Part shown: in pieces, positions 36,786 through 47,490 of the stretch
How positions within the stretch are numbered: the stretch's first letter is position 1
How the letters are laid out: the number at the start of each line of letters is the position of its first letter
From: G965212025 sp965237985
GTDB taxonomy: Bacteria > Pseudomonadota > Gammaproteobacteria > Poriferisulfidales > Oxydemutatoraceae
Direction of reading: 5' to 3'
Assembly: GCA_965237985.1 (NCBI GenBank)
Contig: OZ250161.1
Coordinates: 1,612,001 to 1,676,000 of the forward strand
DNA length: 64,000 nt
Program-made: the position numbers and the translations under genes
Notes under the pieces: model-generated
Database searches by the model: none
What the model was told of the DNA's origin: nothing
Seen by the model: only the letters and a program-made list of their open reading frames with translations

Positions 36786-37181
36786 CTGGGGCAGGGATGG
36801 TTACTGCCTGAGAAAGGCATGGTCTGGTCCTTGGTGCGAAGGGGCGCGTTAGGACCCGCGCTGCTCTGCTGATTTATCGGCATTCCTTTGTCCCCCGTAA
36901 ATCCTGTTTCGTGCCGGCAACCTTTATGGCCCTGCGGTCTGGTGAGTTCCCTCGACTTTGACAATGAACGTTTTGTTCACTGGCTGGGGCAGGGATGGTT
37001 ACTGCCTGAGAAAGGCATGGTCTGGTCCCCGGTGCGAAGGGGCGCGTTAGGACCCGCGTTGCTCTGCTGATTTGTCGGCATTCCTTTGTCCTCCGTAAAT
37101 CCTGTTTTTGTGCCGGCAACCTTTGCGGCCCTGCGGCCTGGCGGGTTCCCTCGACTTTGCCAGTGAATGTTTTGTTCACTG
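36786..37181. repeat. Tandem duplication, 2 copies of a 198-bp unit
   Basis: The segment beginning CTGGGGCAGGGATGGTTACT is present at 36786 and again at 36984, with few differences over the full 198 bases. It lies between the chaperone gene and the end of the Memo-AMMECR1 gene and contains no codons of either, so it is intergenic sequence only. It marks the transition from the island back to core genes. Confidence 0.93.
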
Positions 37182-37248
37182 ACTGACGCAACTCGCCACC
37201 TCAGCCACCTGGCTTCAGGTACAGGGATATTTTGTGGCCCCAGTTCCC

Positions 37249-38655
37249 CTAGGCCAGTTCTTCATCGCTCCAGTGAATTGAACTGAAGCGCCTGACCGTT
37301 TGTTTTTGTCCGTAAAGCTGGCACGTGATGCCGGCTTTGATTTTCAAGTGTGCGAGAAAGTCTTCCGGTTCAGGCAGTGTCTCCCAGACTTCCGGAAGGA
37401 AAGTGCCGCTTTGTGGGGGGGCTCCCAGGACTAGGCCATCAATGCCTGGTCTGATTTTTTTCAAAAGCTCCGCTTCATCACGGTAAGGAACTTTTTCAAG
37501 GTCTGAAAGAACGGATATGGAAATAGACAGTTGGTCAAGCTCCTCCCTGACCAAGGGCGTGAATCGACTATCCCGGAAGGCTGCGCTTACAGCATTACCT
37601 GCTATTGATGACACCAGTGGGCGAGTGGCGTTGATGGTGCCCACACAGCCGCGGAGTTGGCCTTGGTTTTTCAAAGTCACGAAACAGGCGGCTTTTTTGC
37701 GCAGTGCTTCGGAATGGCTGGCAACGTCAACGGCAATTTCAGAGCCGTACTCAAGTTGGTGGTCAATGGCGTTGCGAGCCAGTGTGCACAGCAACTTTTT
37801 TTCAGCCTGCGAGAAAGGTTGTGTCTCGTACATGGTGAAAGCCGCGTAGCCCACAACTCTGCTTTTGTCACCGCTGACATCGCCAGAATTGATCTGCGCA
37901 ATTTTTTCCACTTCCATGCTCTTTTGGCGAGCGACTTGGAGCAGCCCGCCCAGCAGAATCTGTCCGCAAGCCTGTGTTTCACTGATTTCTTCGGGTTGCA
38001 GCCTTAAAACAGAATCTACCGCCGAGTTGTCAAGGGTGTAGGCGGTATCGTAGTCATGGTAGTGACTGAGGTCGGTGCTGATGATCACGAGCGTTTCATC
38101 GCCACCCCAGAAATGATTGATCAACAGGGCCGCCTGTTCGTAACTTGCTCCACTGGTTACGAAGGGTAAAAGAACAAACTCTTCCAGAACCTGCTGCAAA
38201 AAAGGCAACTGTACTTCAATGCTGTGCTCTCGCACGTGCGCAGGGTCGTTGTATTCCACAAAAGGCAAGGTGGCAACCGCATCTGCAATGCCTGCCTGGT
38301 CGATGGAAACGTCCCCCAAGGGTGTGCGATATGCCGTGGCCGTGGGAGCACACAGTTTGGCGGTTGGAACGTAATGTGCGGGCCCGAGCAGGACTACTTT
38401 TTTAATGTTGTGCGACACATCGGCAAGCATTGCGTAGGCATGGGCGGCAATCTTTCCCGAGTACATATATCCGGCATGGGGGGCAACCAGTGCTTTCGGT
38501 GATTTTCTATTCTCTTTTGGTAAAGAGGTTTGTGCGACCTCTGCGAGCAAGTGCTCCACTTCGGTCTTCAGAGCGCCCGATTCGTCGGGATAAAAAAGAC
38601 CTGCAACTGCTGCCTGCCTGACACGATTTTCAAGTGGCTTTGTAATGTCTACCAT
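37249..38655 (-). CDS. AmmeMemoRadiSam system proteins B and A fused (Memo-like plus AMMECR1)
   Basis: A 468-residue fusion. The Memo-like domain (about residues 12-275) shows VAPHAGYMYSGKIAAHAYA, LLGPAHYVP, EHSIEVQLPFLQ and ISTDLSHYHDY, with the metal-site histidines of the dioxygenase-like fold. The AMMECR1 domain (about 290-460) shows ACFVTLKNQGQLRGCVGTI, with the conserved LRGCVG motif, and DSRFTPLVREELDQLSISISVL. These two usually accompany a radical SAM protein; the reaction of the system is not established, and no radical SAM gene is in the window. The start is ATG 38655. The gene is isolated between a repeat region and tgt. Confidence 0.92.
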   Translation of the reverse strand: MVDITKPLENRVRQAAVAGLFYPDESGALKTEVEHLLAEVAQTSLPKENRKSPKALVAPHAGYMYSGKIAAHAYAMLADVSHNIKKVVLLGPAHYVPTAKLCAPTATAYRTPLGDVSIDQAGIADAVATLPFVEYNDPAHVREHSIEVQLPFLQQVLEEFVLLPFVTSGASYEQAALLINHFWGGDETLVIISTDLSHYHDYDTAYTLDNSAVDSVLRLQPEEISETQACGQILLGGLLQVARQKSMEVEKIAQINSGDVSGDKSRVVGYAAFTMYETQPFSQAEKKLLCTLARNAIDHQLEYGSEIAVDVASHSEALRKKAACFVTLKNQGQLRGCVGTINATRPLVSSIAGNAVSAAFRDSRFTPLVREELDQLSISISVLSDLEKVPYRDEAELLKKIRPGIDGLVLGAPPQSGTFLPEVWETLPEPEDFLAHLKIKAGITCQLYGQKQTVRRFSSIHWSDEELA

Positions 38656-38887
38656 GCCGAGTCTTCTTAGTTTGGTACCTTCGTCGGCCGATTCTGCATG
38701 AAACCGTGTTCATTGTCACCTCTTTGCCTCCCGTGACGCGATTGCCTCCAGATTTCAGGGGGAGGATTAGAGCGGGCACTTTTTCGGCGAAAGCGTTGCC
38801 GCCGTTGCCTGCCAGAACTGCCGAGCAGTGGCCAAGGTGGGGCCGGTGGCAGGCAGGATGCAAAAACGGCTGGTTTGGTAAAAAGAC

Positions 38888-39994
38888 TCACAGTATTCGT
38901 GTGTTTTGTTGGTGTTCGAATTCGAAAATGCAGTCAGTCAAGGTCTGGCTTTTGATGGCGTTGCGGACGGTTTTCAGCAGATTTTGGTAATAGTGCAGAT
39001 TGTGAAAAGTATTCAGTATGGGGCCGAGCATTTCGTTGCTGTGGTCGAGGTGGTTCAAATAGGCGCGGCTGAAATGCTTGCAGGTATAGCAGGCGCAGTC
39101 AAGGTCAACGGGGCGCAGGTCTTTCCGGTATGCGGCATTGCCGATTTTCAATATGCCGCGACTGGTGTACAGGAACCCGGTTCGGGCGTTTCGAGTTGGA
39201 ATGACGCAATCAAACAGATCCACACCATGACGTATTGCGGTTAGCAGGTCTTCGGGCCGGCCGATGCCCATCAGGTAGCGCGGCTGGTTTTCTGGCAGCA
39301 AAGGCAAGGTGTCGGCGAGCACCTGCACTCGTGTTTCGGCGTCTTCGCCGACTGAAAGGCCGCCGATCGCATATCCGTCAAAAGCCATATCGCACAGCAT
39401 TGCCGCTGAAGTAGCGCGCAGGTCGGTGTACATGCCGCCCTGCACAATGCCAAAGATTGCCGAATCGACGCCGGCATGTGCTGCTTTGGATCGGGCTGCC
39501 CAGCGCATGGAACGCTGCATGGAAGCTTCCGCGACTGCTTTGCTGACGGGATGCGCAGTACACTCGTCGAATGCCATGGTGACATCGCTGCCAAGTGCTA
39601 TCTGTACGGCGACGGAACGTTCCGCATCCAGCAGAAATTCCTGGCCATTCAACGGCGAGCGGAAACAGGCACCACGCTCAGTAACCCGGCAATGTTTCCC
39701 GAGACTGAAAACCTGATAGCCGCCCGAATCAGTCAGAATCGGCCCGTCCCAGCCCATGAATGCATGCAGGCCACCGGCATCACGGATAATGTTTTCGCCC
39801 GGGCGCAACATGAGGTGGTAGGCGTTTGCCAGGATCATGCGCGCTCCGCTTTCGACCATCATTCTGGGAGTCAGCCCCTTGACGGTAGCCTGTGTTCCCA
39901 CCGGCATGAAAGCAGGCGTCGGGACGGTGCCGCGCGGGAAACGCAATTCCCCGGCGCGCGCCTGACCGCAGTGACTGTCAACGTGAAACTGCAT
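38888..39994 (-). CDS. tgt: Queuine tRNA-ribosyltransferase (tRNA-guanine transglycosylase)
   Basis: Exchanges guanine 34 for preQ1 in tRNAs with GUN anticodons. It has 368 residues, the normal length. Seen are GTQATVKGLTPRMM, ILTDSGGYQVFSLGK with the general-base aspartate, MGIGRPEDLL, the nucleophile region DLFDCVIPTRNARTG, and the zinc site CACYTCKHFSRAYLNHL. The start at 39994 (MQFHVDSHCG) matches the duplicated copy upstream. Its leader is a decayed copy of the queA end, because the queA/tgt junction has been duplicated; the original four-gene-style overlap of queA and tgt is now found at the other copy. Confidence 0.97.
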   Translation of the reverse strand: MQFHVDSHCGQARAGELRFPRGTVPTPAFMPVGTQATVKGLTPRMMVESGARMILANAYHLMLRPGENIIRDAGGLHAFMGWDGPILTDSGGYQVFSLGKHCRVTERGACFRSPLNGQEFLLDAERSVAVQIALGSDVTMAFDECTAHPVSKAVAEASMQRSMRWAARSKAAHAGVDSAIFGIVQGGMYTDLRATSAAMLCDMAFDGYAIGGLSVGEDAETRVQVLADTLPLLPENQPRYLMGIGRPEDLLTAIRHGVDLFDCVIPTRNARTGFLYTSRGILKIGNAAYRKDLRPVDLDCACYTCKHFSRAYLNHLDHSNEMLGPILNTFHNLHYYQNLLKTVRNAIKSQTLTDCIFEFEHQQNTRIL

Positions 39995-40316
39995 GGTTTT
40001 TCTCAATTACACGTGGTGTCTTTGAAATGGTAAAAGCAGCGTTCAAGCCTAAAGGTTTGTTGCGGTGTGTGCAGCGCAGGTGTTTGCCAGGATCATGCGC
40101 GCTCCGCTTTCGACCATCATTCTGGGCGTTAGCCCCTTGACGGTAGCCTGTGTTCCCACCGGTATGAAAGCAGGCGTCGGGACGGTGCCGCGCGGGAAAC
40201 GCAATTCCCCGGCGCGCGCTTGGCCGCAGTGGCTGTCAACGTGAAACTGCATGGTTTTTCTCAATCCACATGGCGTCCCCGAAACTGTAAAAGCGATATA
40301 GGTTCGTAATGGCGTG
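39822..40316 (-). repeat. Direct duplication of the queA/tgt junction, 2 copies, 258-bp period
   Basis: The first 57 codons of tgt together with the end of queA are present twice: at 39822-40057 (intact tgt start, queA end decayed) and at 40080-40316 (intact queA end, tgt truncated). Copies differ by about a dozen substitutions in the tgt part and more in the queA part, which fits relaxed selection on the unused halves. Confidence 0.95.
40049..40252 (-). pseudogene. Truncated second copy of the tgt 5' end
   Basis: The ATG at 40252 lies inside the queA 3' end (17-base overlap, the presumed ancestral arrangement). It opens a 67-codon frame reading MQFHVDSHCGQARAGELRF and on to ESGARMILANT, after which it leaves tgt homology and stops at 40049. 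It keeps the conserved N-terminal strands of Tgt only, without active-site or zinc residues. It may be translated as a short peptide upstream of the true tgt, but it cannot be an enzyme. Confidence 0.85.
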
Positions 40317-41282
40317 TTCATAAGCCGCACGCATTTTTTGAAGGCCAGCAAACGCACAAACCAGCACGAAAAGCGTGCTGCGGGGCAAATGAAAATTGGT
40401 GATCAGTGCATCCACAACTTTGAAAGCATAACCGGGGCGTATGAAGAGGTTGGTTTCACCGCTTTGTGGCAGCAGCTCTCCGGTGGTGTCGCAGGCAGCT
40501 TCCAATGTGCGCAAGGCAGTGCTCCCAACCGCGATGACTTTTCCTCCTCGAGCCCGACACGCGGCTATTTCCGCGCTGGTTTTGGCGTTCAGTATAAAGC
40601 GCTCACTGTGCAAGTGGAGCTGCGTCAGACTCTCGGACCGCAAAGGCTGAAAAGTTCCTGCACCGATGTGTAAAGTGATATTTGCCATGCGGATCTCGCG
40701 GTCGGCGAGTTTGCGGAGCAGCGCTTCGTCAAAGTGCAAACCGGCGGTCGGGGCTGCGACTGAACCGGGGTTCCGCGCATAAACAGTCTGATATCTTTCC
40801 CGATCCATACTGTCCGTGGCGCGTTTGATGTAGGGGGGCAACGGGACTTTTCCAGATTGGTTCAGAAGTGATTCCATGGTTTCATCAGCGGCGGTTTCGA
40901 TCACGTAGAATTGGCTTTTGCTCAGGGACACAACACGCAAATGGGCACCATTATTGAGTGTAAGGATGGTGTTTTCCCGTACCCGATTGCTGGCGGAAAG
41001 AGAACAGTTTGCCTGGCGGTCGTCGAGGATGCGTTCAATGAGAATTTCCACTTTCCCGCCGCTGCTTTTGTGTCCATGTAAACGTGCGGGGATGACTTTG
41101 CTGTCATTGAACACCAGCAAATCGCCAGACGACAGGAGTTGTGTGACCTGATGGAAGCGAAGGTCGTGGAAAGTGTTGTTGCCTTCGGGAACGTGCAACA
41201 GACGGGCAGCGGTGCGCTGTTCGGCAGGATAGTATGCAATTCGCTTCTCTGGAAGCGTGTAATCGAAATCGCTGGTTTTCAT
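40236..41282 (-). CDS. queA: S-adenosylmethionine:tRNA ribosyltransferase-isomerase
   Basis: Transfers and rearranges the ribosyl part of S-adenosylmethionine to make epoxyqueuosine on tRNA. From ATG 41282 the protein has 348 residues. Seen are KTSDFDYTLPEKRIAYYPAE at the N-terminus, GDLLVFNDSKVIPARLHG, the PGSVAAPTAGLHFDEALL block, ITLHIGAGTFQPLR and NFHLPRSTLFVLVCAFAG near the C-terminus. The longer frame to 41318 adds residues that are not QueA-like. tgt follows, as in most proteobacteria, but separated by the duplication. The 5' side faces the 27-copy array upstream of murJ. Confidence 0.97.
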   Translation of the reverse strand: MKTSDFDYTLPEKRIAYYPAEQRTAARLLHVPEGNNTFHDLRFHQVTQLLSSGDLLVFNDSKVIPARLHGHKSSGGKVEILIERILDDRQANCSLSASNRVRENTILTLNNGAHLRVVSLSKSQFYVIETAADETMESLLNQSGKVPLPPYIKRATDSMDRERYQTVYARNPGSVAAPTAGLHFDEALLRKLADREIRMANITLHIGAGTFQPLRSESLTQLHLHSERFILNAKTSAEIAACRARGGKVIAVGSTALRTLEAACDTTGELLPQSGETNLFIRPGYAFKVVDALITNFHLPRSTLFVLVCAFAGLQKMRAAYEHAITNLYRFYSFGDAMWIEKNHAVSR

Positions 41283-41320
41283 CCCGCGCTGGCAATGCTT
41301 CGGCTTAGCACAAGACAAAA

Positions 41321-44300
41321 GAATTCATGGTGGAACGCAGCGGTGTCTGAGCGACCGGAAAGTATCGTTTCCCGTGGTCACGGCACAATGGGCTTGCGGT
41401 CATGCATATTCCGGAAGTCAGACCATCCGGTACCGAGTGGTTGCGCAAATCCGGCATCATACTTTTGACTGTCATCAGTTTCTTTTGGACATTGGCATTC
41501 ATGGTGGAACGCAGCGGTGTCTGAGCGACCGGGAAATATCGTTTCCTGCGGTCACGGCATAATGGGTTTGCGGTCATGCGTATTCCGGAAGTCAGACCAT
41601 CCGGTACCGAGAGGTTGCGCAAATCCGGCATCATACTTTCGGCAGCCATCAGTGTCTTTTGGACATTGGCATTCATGGTGGAACGCAGCGGTGTCTGAGC
41701 GTTCGGAAAGTATCGTTTCCCGTGGTCACGGCATAATGGGTTTGCGGTCATGCATATTCCGGAAGTCAGGCCATCCAGTACCGAGAGGTTGCGCAAATCC
41801 AGCACTACATTTTCGGTAGTCATCAGTGTCTTTTGGACATTGGCATTCATGGTGGAACGCAGCGGTGTCTGAGCGACCGGAAAATATCGTTTCCCGTGGT
41901 CACGGCATAATGGGCTTGCGGTCATGCATATTCCGGAAGTCAGACCATCCGGTACCGAGGGGTTGCGCAAATCCAGCACTACTTTTCGACTAGTCATCAG
42001 TTTCTTTTGGACATTGGCATTCATGGTGGAACGCAGCGGTGTCTGTGAGCGACCGGAAAGTATCGTTTCCCGTGGTCACGGCATAATGGGTTTGCGGTCA
42101 TGCATATTCCGGAAGTCAGACCATCCGGTACCGAGAGGTTGCGCAAATCCGGCATCATACTTTTCGACAGTCATCAGTTTCTTTTGGACATTGGCATTCA
42201 TGGTGGAACGCAGCGGTGTCTGAGCGTTCGGAAAATATCGTTTCCTGCGGTCACGGCATAATGGGTTTGCGGTCATGCGTATTCCGGAAGTCAGACCATC
42301 CGGTACCGAGAGGGTTGCGCAAATCCAGCACTGCATTTTCGGCAGTCATTAGTGTCTTTTGGACATTGGCATTCATGGTGGAACGCAGCAGTGCCTGAGT
42401 GAGCGACCGGAAAATATCGTTTCCCGTGGTCACGGCATAATGGGCTTGCGGTCATGCGTATTCCGGAAGTCAGACCATCCGGTACCGAGGGGGTTGCGCA
42501 AATCCGGCACATATTTTCGGCAGTCATCAGTGTCTTTTGGACATTGGCATTCATGGTGGAACGCAGCGGTGCCTGAGCGTTCGGAAAATATCGTTTCCGT
42601 GGTCACGGCATAATGGGGTCGTGGTCATGCGTATTCCGGAAGTCAGACCATCCGGTACCGAGAGGTTGCGCAAATCCGGCATCATACTTTTGACTGTCAT
42701 TAGTTTCTTTTGGACATTGGCATTCATGGTGGAACGCAGCGGTGTCTGAGCGACCGGAAAATATCGTTTCCTGCGGTCACGGCATAATGGGTTTGCGGTC
42801 ATGCGTATTCCGGAAGTCAGACCATCCGGTCACCGAGAGGGTTGCGCAAATCCAGCATCATTTTCGGCAGTCATCAGTGTCTTTTGGACATTGGCATTCA
42901 TGGTGGAACGCAGCGGTGTCTGAGCGTTCGGAAAATATCGTTTCCTGCGGTCACGGCATAATGGGTTTGCGGTCATGCATATTCCGGAAGTCAGACCATC
43001 CGGTACCGAGGGGGTTGCGCAAATCCGGCACTGCATTTTCGGCAGTCATCAGTGTCTTTTGGACATTGGCATTCATGGTGGAACGCAGCGGTGTCTGAGC
43101 GACCGGAAAGTATCGTTTCCCGTGGTCACGGCATAATGGGTTGCGGTCATGCGTATTCCGGAAGTCAGACCATCCGGTACCGAGGGGTTGCGCAAATCCG
43201 GCACTGTATTTTCGGCAGTCATCAGTGTCTTTTGGACATTGGCATTCATGGTGGAACGCAGCGGTGTCTGAGCGACCGGAAAGTATCGTTTCCTGTGGTC
43301 ACGGCATAATGGGTTTGCGGTCATGCGTATTCCGGAAGTCAGACCATCCGGCACCGAGAGGTTGCGCAAATCCAGCATCATACTTTCGACTGTCATCAGT
43401 TTCTTTTGGACATTGGCATTCATGGTGGAACGCAGCGGTGTCTGAGCGACCGGAAAGTATCGTTTCCTGCGGTCACGGCATAATGGGTTTGCGGTCATGC
43501 GTATTCCGGAAGTCAGGTCACCCTTCACAGAGGGGTTGCGCAAATCCGGCACTGTATTTTCGGCAGTCATCAGTGTCTTTTGGACATTGGCATTCATGGT
43601 GGAACGCAGCGGTGCCTGAGTGAGCGACCGGGAAATATCGTTTCCTGCGGTCACGGCATAATGGGCTTGCGGTCATGCTATTCCGGAAGTCAGGCCATCC
43701 GGTACCGAGGGGGTTGCGCAAATCCGGCATCATACTTTCGGCAGTCATCAGTGTCTTTTGGACATTGGCATTCATGGTGGAACGCTTGAGCGACCGGGAA
43801 ATATCGTTTCCTTGGCACAATGGGTTTGCGGTCATGCGTATCACAGAGGGGTTGCGCAAATGGCACTATATTTTCAGCAGTGTCTTTTGGACATTGGCAT
43901 TCATGGTGGAACGCAGCGGTGTCTGTGCGACCGGAAAGTATCGTTTCCCGTGGTCACGGCATAATGGGCTTGCGGTCATGCGTATTCCGGAAGTCAGACC
44001 ATCCGGTCCGAGAGGTTGCGCAAATCCGGGATTTTCAGGAGGCCAGGGGGTTGCGCAAATCCGGCATCATACTTTTGACTGTCATCAGTTTCTTTTGGAC
44101 ATTGGCATTCATGGTGGAACGCAGCGGTGTCTGCGACCGGAAAGTATCGTTTCCTGCGGTCACGGCATAATGGGTTTGCGGTCATGCGTTTCCGGAAGTC
44201 AGGCCATCCGGTACCGAGAGGTTGCGCAAATCCAGCATCATACTTTTGACTGTAAGTTTCTTTTGGGCATTGGCATTCATGGTGGAACGCAGCGGTGCTG

Positions 44301-45955
44301 ATGAGCGTCCGGAAAATAGGTCACGGCATAATGGGTTTGCGGTCATGCGTATTCCGGAACCGAGAGGGGGTTGCGCAAATCCAGCACTGTATTTTCGGCA
44401 CTGTTGAACATTGGCATTCATGATGGAACGCAGCGGTGTCTGAGTGATCGGAAAGTATCGTTTCCTGTGGTCACGGCATAATGGGTTTGCGGTCATGCGT
44501 ATTCCGGGTCAGACCATTACCGATGATTGCGATACGCAGCATTAGTTTCTTTTGAACATTGGCATTCATGGTGGAACGCAGCGGTGTCTGTGCGACCGGA
44601 AAATATCGTTTCCCGCGGTCACGGCATAATGGGTTTGCGGTCATGCATATTCCGGAAGTCAGGCCATCCGGTACCGAGAGGTTGCGCAAATCCGGCACTA
44701 TATTTTCGGCAGCCATTAGTTTCTTTTGGACATTGGCATTCATGGTGGAACGCAGCGGTGTCTGAGCGACCGGAAAGTATCGTTTCCTGCGGTCACGGCA
44801 TAATGGGTTTGCGGTCATGCGTATTCCGGAAGTCAGGCCATCCGGTACCGAGAGGTTGCGCAAATCCGGCACTATATTTTCGGCAGCCATCAGTGTCTTT
44901 TGAACATTGGCATTCATGGTGGAACGCAGCGGTGTCTGTGCGACCGGAAAGTATCGTTTCCTGCGGTCACGGCATAATGGGTTTGCGGTCATGCGTATTC
45001 CGGAAGTCAGGCCATCCCTTCACCGAGGGGTTGCGCAAATCCGGCACATATTTTCGGCAGCCATCAGTGTCTTTTGGACATTGGCATTCATGGTGGAACG
45101 CAGCAGTGCCTGAGTGAGCGTCCGGGAAATATCGTTTCCTGCGGTCACGGCATAATGGGCTTGCGGTCATGCGTATTCCGGAAGTCAGGTCATCCAGTAC
45201 CGAGAGGTTGCGCAAATCCGGCATCATACTTTCGGCAGTCATCAGTGTCTTTTGGACATTGGCATTCATGGTGGAACGCAGCGGTGTCTGTGCGACCGGA
45301 AAGTATCGTTTCCTGCGGTCACGGCATAATGGGTTTGCGGTTATGCATATTCCGGAAGTCAGGCCATCCAGTACCGAGAGGTTGCGCAAATCCAGCACTA
45401 CATTTTCGGTAGCCATCAGTGTCTTTTGGGCATTGGCATTTATGGTGGAACGCAGCGGTGTCTGAGCGACCGGAAAGTATCGTTTCCCGTGGTCACGGCA
45501 TAATGGGTTTGCGGTAATGCGTATTCCGGAAGTCAGGTCACCCAGTACCGAGAGGTTGCGCAAATCCAGCACTACATTTTCGGTAGCCATCAGTTTCTTT
45601 TGGACATTGGCATTCATGGTGGAACGCAGCGGTGCCTGAGCGACCGGAAAGTATCGTTTCCCGTGGTCACGGCATAATGGGTTTGCGGTCATGCATATTC
45701 CGGAAGTCAGGTCATCCGGTACCGAGGGGTTGCGCAAATCCGGCACTATATTTTCGGCAGTCATCAGTTTCTTTTGAACATTGGCATTCATGGTGGAACG
45801 CAGCGGTGTCTGAGCGTTCGGAAAATATCGTTTCCTGCGGTCACGGCATAATGGGTTTGCGGTAATGCGTATTCCGGAAGTCAGGTCACCCTTCACAGAG
45901 GGATTGCGCAAATCTGGCACTACATTTTCGGTAGCCATCAGTTTCTTTTGGACAT
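41321..45955 (+). repeat. Tandem array upstream of murJ, 27 copies of an about 174-bp unit
   Basis: The anchor TTCATGGTGGAACGC occurs 27 times, mostly 173-177 bases apart, with a cluster of shortened copies between 43.7 and 44.6 kb. Each unit contains about 80 bases of leader (with CACGGCATAATGGG), an ATG or GTA at the murJ start position, and the first about 29 murJ codons up to TTCTTTTGGACATT; it then returns to the leader. The last copy runs into the intact murJ. The array fills the gap between the divergent genes queA and murJ. Copies carry mixed single-base variants (for example GAGCGACCGG versus GAGCGTTCGG), suggesting exchange among them. Confidence 0.97.
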
Positions 45956-47478
45956 TTTGTTCCCGAATACTTGGTTATCTGCGTGATATTGCAATTTTTC
46001 TGACTTTTGGAGCAACCGGGCTCACGGATATTTTCCTGGTGGCTTTTCGCCTGCCGAATTTTTTTCGTCGCCTGTTCGCCGAGGGGGCTTTCACTCAAGC
46101 TTTCGTTCCTGTGCTGACCACCATGTTGCACAAGTCTCCAGCTGGAGAAGTCCGAAATTTCATCAGTCGGACTTTTGGCTCCCTCGCGGTCGTGTTGTTT
46201 GTGGTAACCGCGATTGGGATGTTGCTGGCCCCCGTGCTGATTTTTCTGTTTGCTCCAGGTTTGTCCGAGCATGCCGGGCAACTGGAGTTGGCTTCGGAAA
46301 TGCTCCGCATCACCTTCCCCTATCTTATTTTCATTTCTCTGGCGGCTATGGCTACGGGGGTTCTCAACTGTTTCGGGGCTTTCGGCGTACCGGCTTTTAC
46401 CCCGGTACTGCTCAATCTGTCGCTGATCGGTGCCGCCTTGTGGCTGGCGCCGCGTATGGAGGAACCGATTACCGCTTTGGCGTGGGGTGTTTTGGCAGGC
46501 GGGGCAGCCCAGCTTCTGGTACAACTGCCGTTTCTTGCCGGTCGACGGATGCTGAGCTGGCCACGCATCGGTTTTTCCAATCCGCAGGTGCGCAAGGTCT
46601 TGCAGTTGATGTCGCCAGCGATACTGGGTTCTTCTGTGGTACAGATCAATTTGCTGATCGATACCTTCATTGCTTCGTGGCTGATCAGCGGCAGCATCAG
46701 CTGGCTTTATTTGTCGGATCGTTTTGTCGAGTTTCCGGTCGGCTTGTTCGGCGTGACTTTGTCCATGATTCTTTTGCCGCGCATGGCCCTCAGCTTTGCC
46801 GAGCGGTCGCCGGCAAGATACAACGCGCTGCTGAACTGGGGAGGGGCGGTGGTTCTTTTGACTGCCCTGCCGAGTCTGGCGGGACTCGTGCTTTTATCCG
46901 CCCCGATTTTAAGCACCCTGGTTCAATACGGGGAGTTCACCGCACACGATGTTCGCATGACCGAATTGAGCCTCATGGCTTACGCCGTCGGGATTCCGGC
47001 TTTCATATCGGTGAAGGTGCTCAATGCTGCGTTTTTCGCGCGCCATGAAATGCGCCTGCCGGTCAAAATCGCAGTGGGGTGCGTGTTGGCAAATCTGGTT
47101 TTCAATGTCAGCTTCGTGCTCCTTTGGCAATACTTCAATGTCGCCGGAGTACACGCCGGTCTGGCGCTGGCAACGAGCCTGTCTTCCTGGTTGAATACAG
47201 CCCTGCTGTTCGGTGCTTTGTCGCGGCGCGACTTGCTGCACATTGATCCGCTGATTAAAAAGCTGTCGTTGCGTGTGGTCATCGCTTCCCTGACAATGAT
47301 TGCGCTGCTTGTGGTTTTTTTGCCGGATGCGTCGGCATGGGGACCTTGGTCCGCTGGACAGAGAATGTTGGTTTTGGCCGAACTGGTGCTGGGTGGGGCA
47401 AGTGCCTATGTCGTGGTTTTGTATGTTTCCGGATTTCGCTGGCGAGACGTGAAAGTGTTGGAAAAAGGCAGGCCCTGA
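45865..47478 (+). CDS. murJ: Lipid II flippase MurJ
   Basis: Flips lipid II across the inner membrane for peptidoglycan synthesis. The frame of 537 residues shows the MurJ N-terminal signature SRILGYLRDIAIFLTFGATG, then FRLPNFFRRLFAEGAFTQAFVPV, and about 14 hydrophobic segments. The arginines of the first loop and the RRLFAEGAF motif are intact. The start is uncertain: ATG 45865 (MRIPEVRSPF) lies in the last repeat copy and TTG 45904 (LRKSGTTFSVA) is closer to the normal N-terminus, preceded by AGAGGG with almost no spacing. The first 29 codons are repeat-borne. The atp operon follows after 12 bases. Confidence 0.95.
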   Translation: MRIPEVRSPFTEGLRKSGTTFSVAISFFWTFCSRILGYLRDIAIFLTFGATGLTDIFLVAFRLPNFFRRLFAEGAFTQAFVPVLTTMLHKSPAGEVRNFISRTFGSLAVVLFVVTAIGMLLAPVLIFLFAPGLSEHAGQLELASEMLRITFPYLIFISLAAMATGVLNCFGAFGVPAFTPVLLNLSLIGAALWLAPRMEEPITALAWGVLAGGAAQLLVQLPFLAGRRMLSWPRIGFSNPQVRKVLQLMSPAILGSSVVQINLLIDTFIASWLISGSISWLYLSDRFVEFPVGLFGVTLSMILLPRMALSFAERSPARYNALLNWGGAVVLLTALPSLAGLVLLSAPILSTLVQYGEFTAHDVRMTELSLMAYAVGIPAFISVKVLNAAFFARHEMRLPVKIAVGCVLANLVFNVSFVLLWQYFNVAGVHAGLALATSLSSWLNTALLFGALSRRDLLHIDPLIKKLSLRVVIASLTMIALLVVFLPDASAWGPWSAGQRMLVLAELVLGGASAYVVVLYVSGFRWRDVKVLEKGRP

Positions 47479-47490
47479 GCAGCGACCAGT

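Noticed and set aside
44967..45938. A 323-codon minus-strand frame with 58-residue periodicity in the murJ array
   Set aside because: The unit is about 174 bp, divisible by three, so any stop-free phase stays open over several copies; there is no ribosome site, and frames are open on both strands at once.
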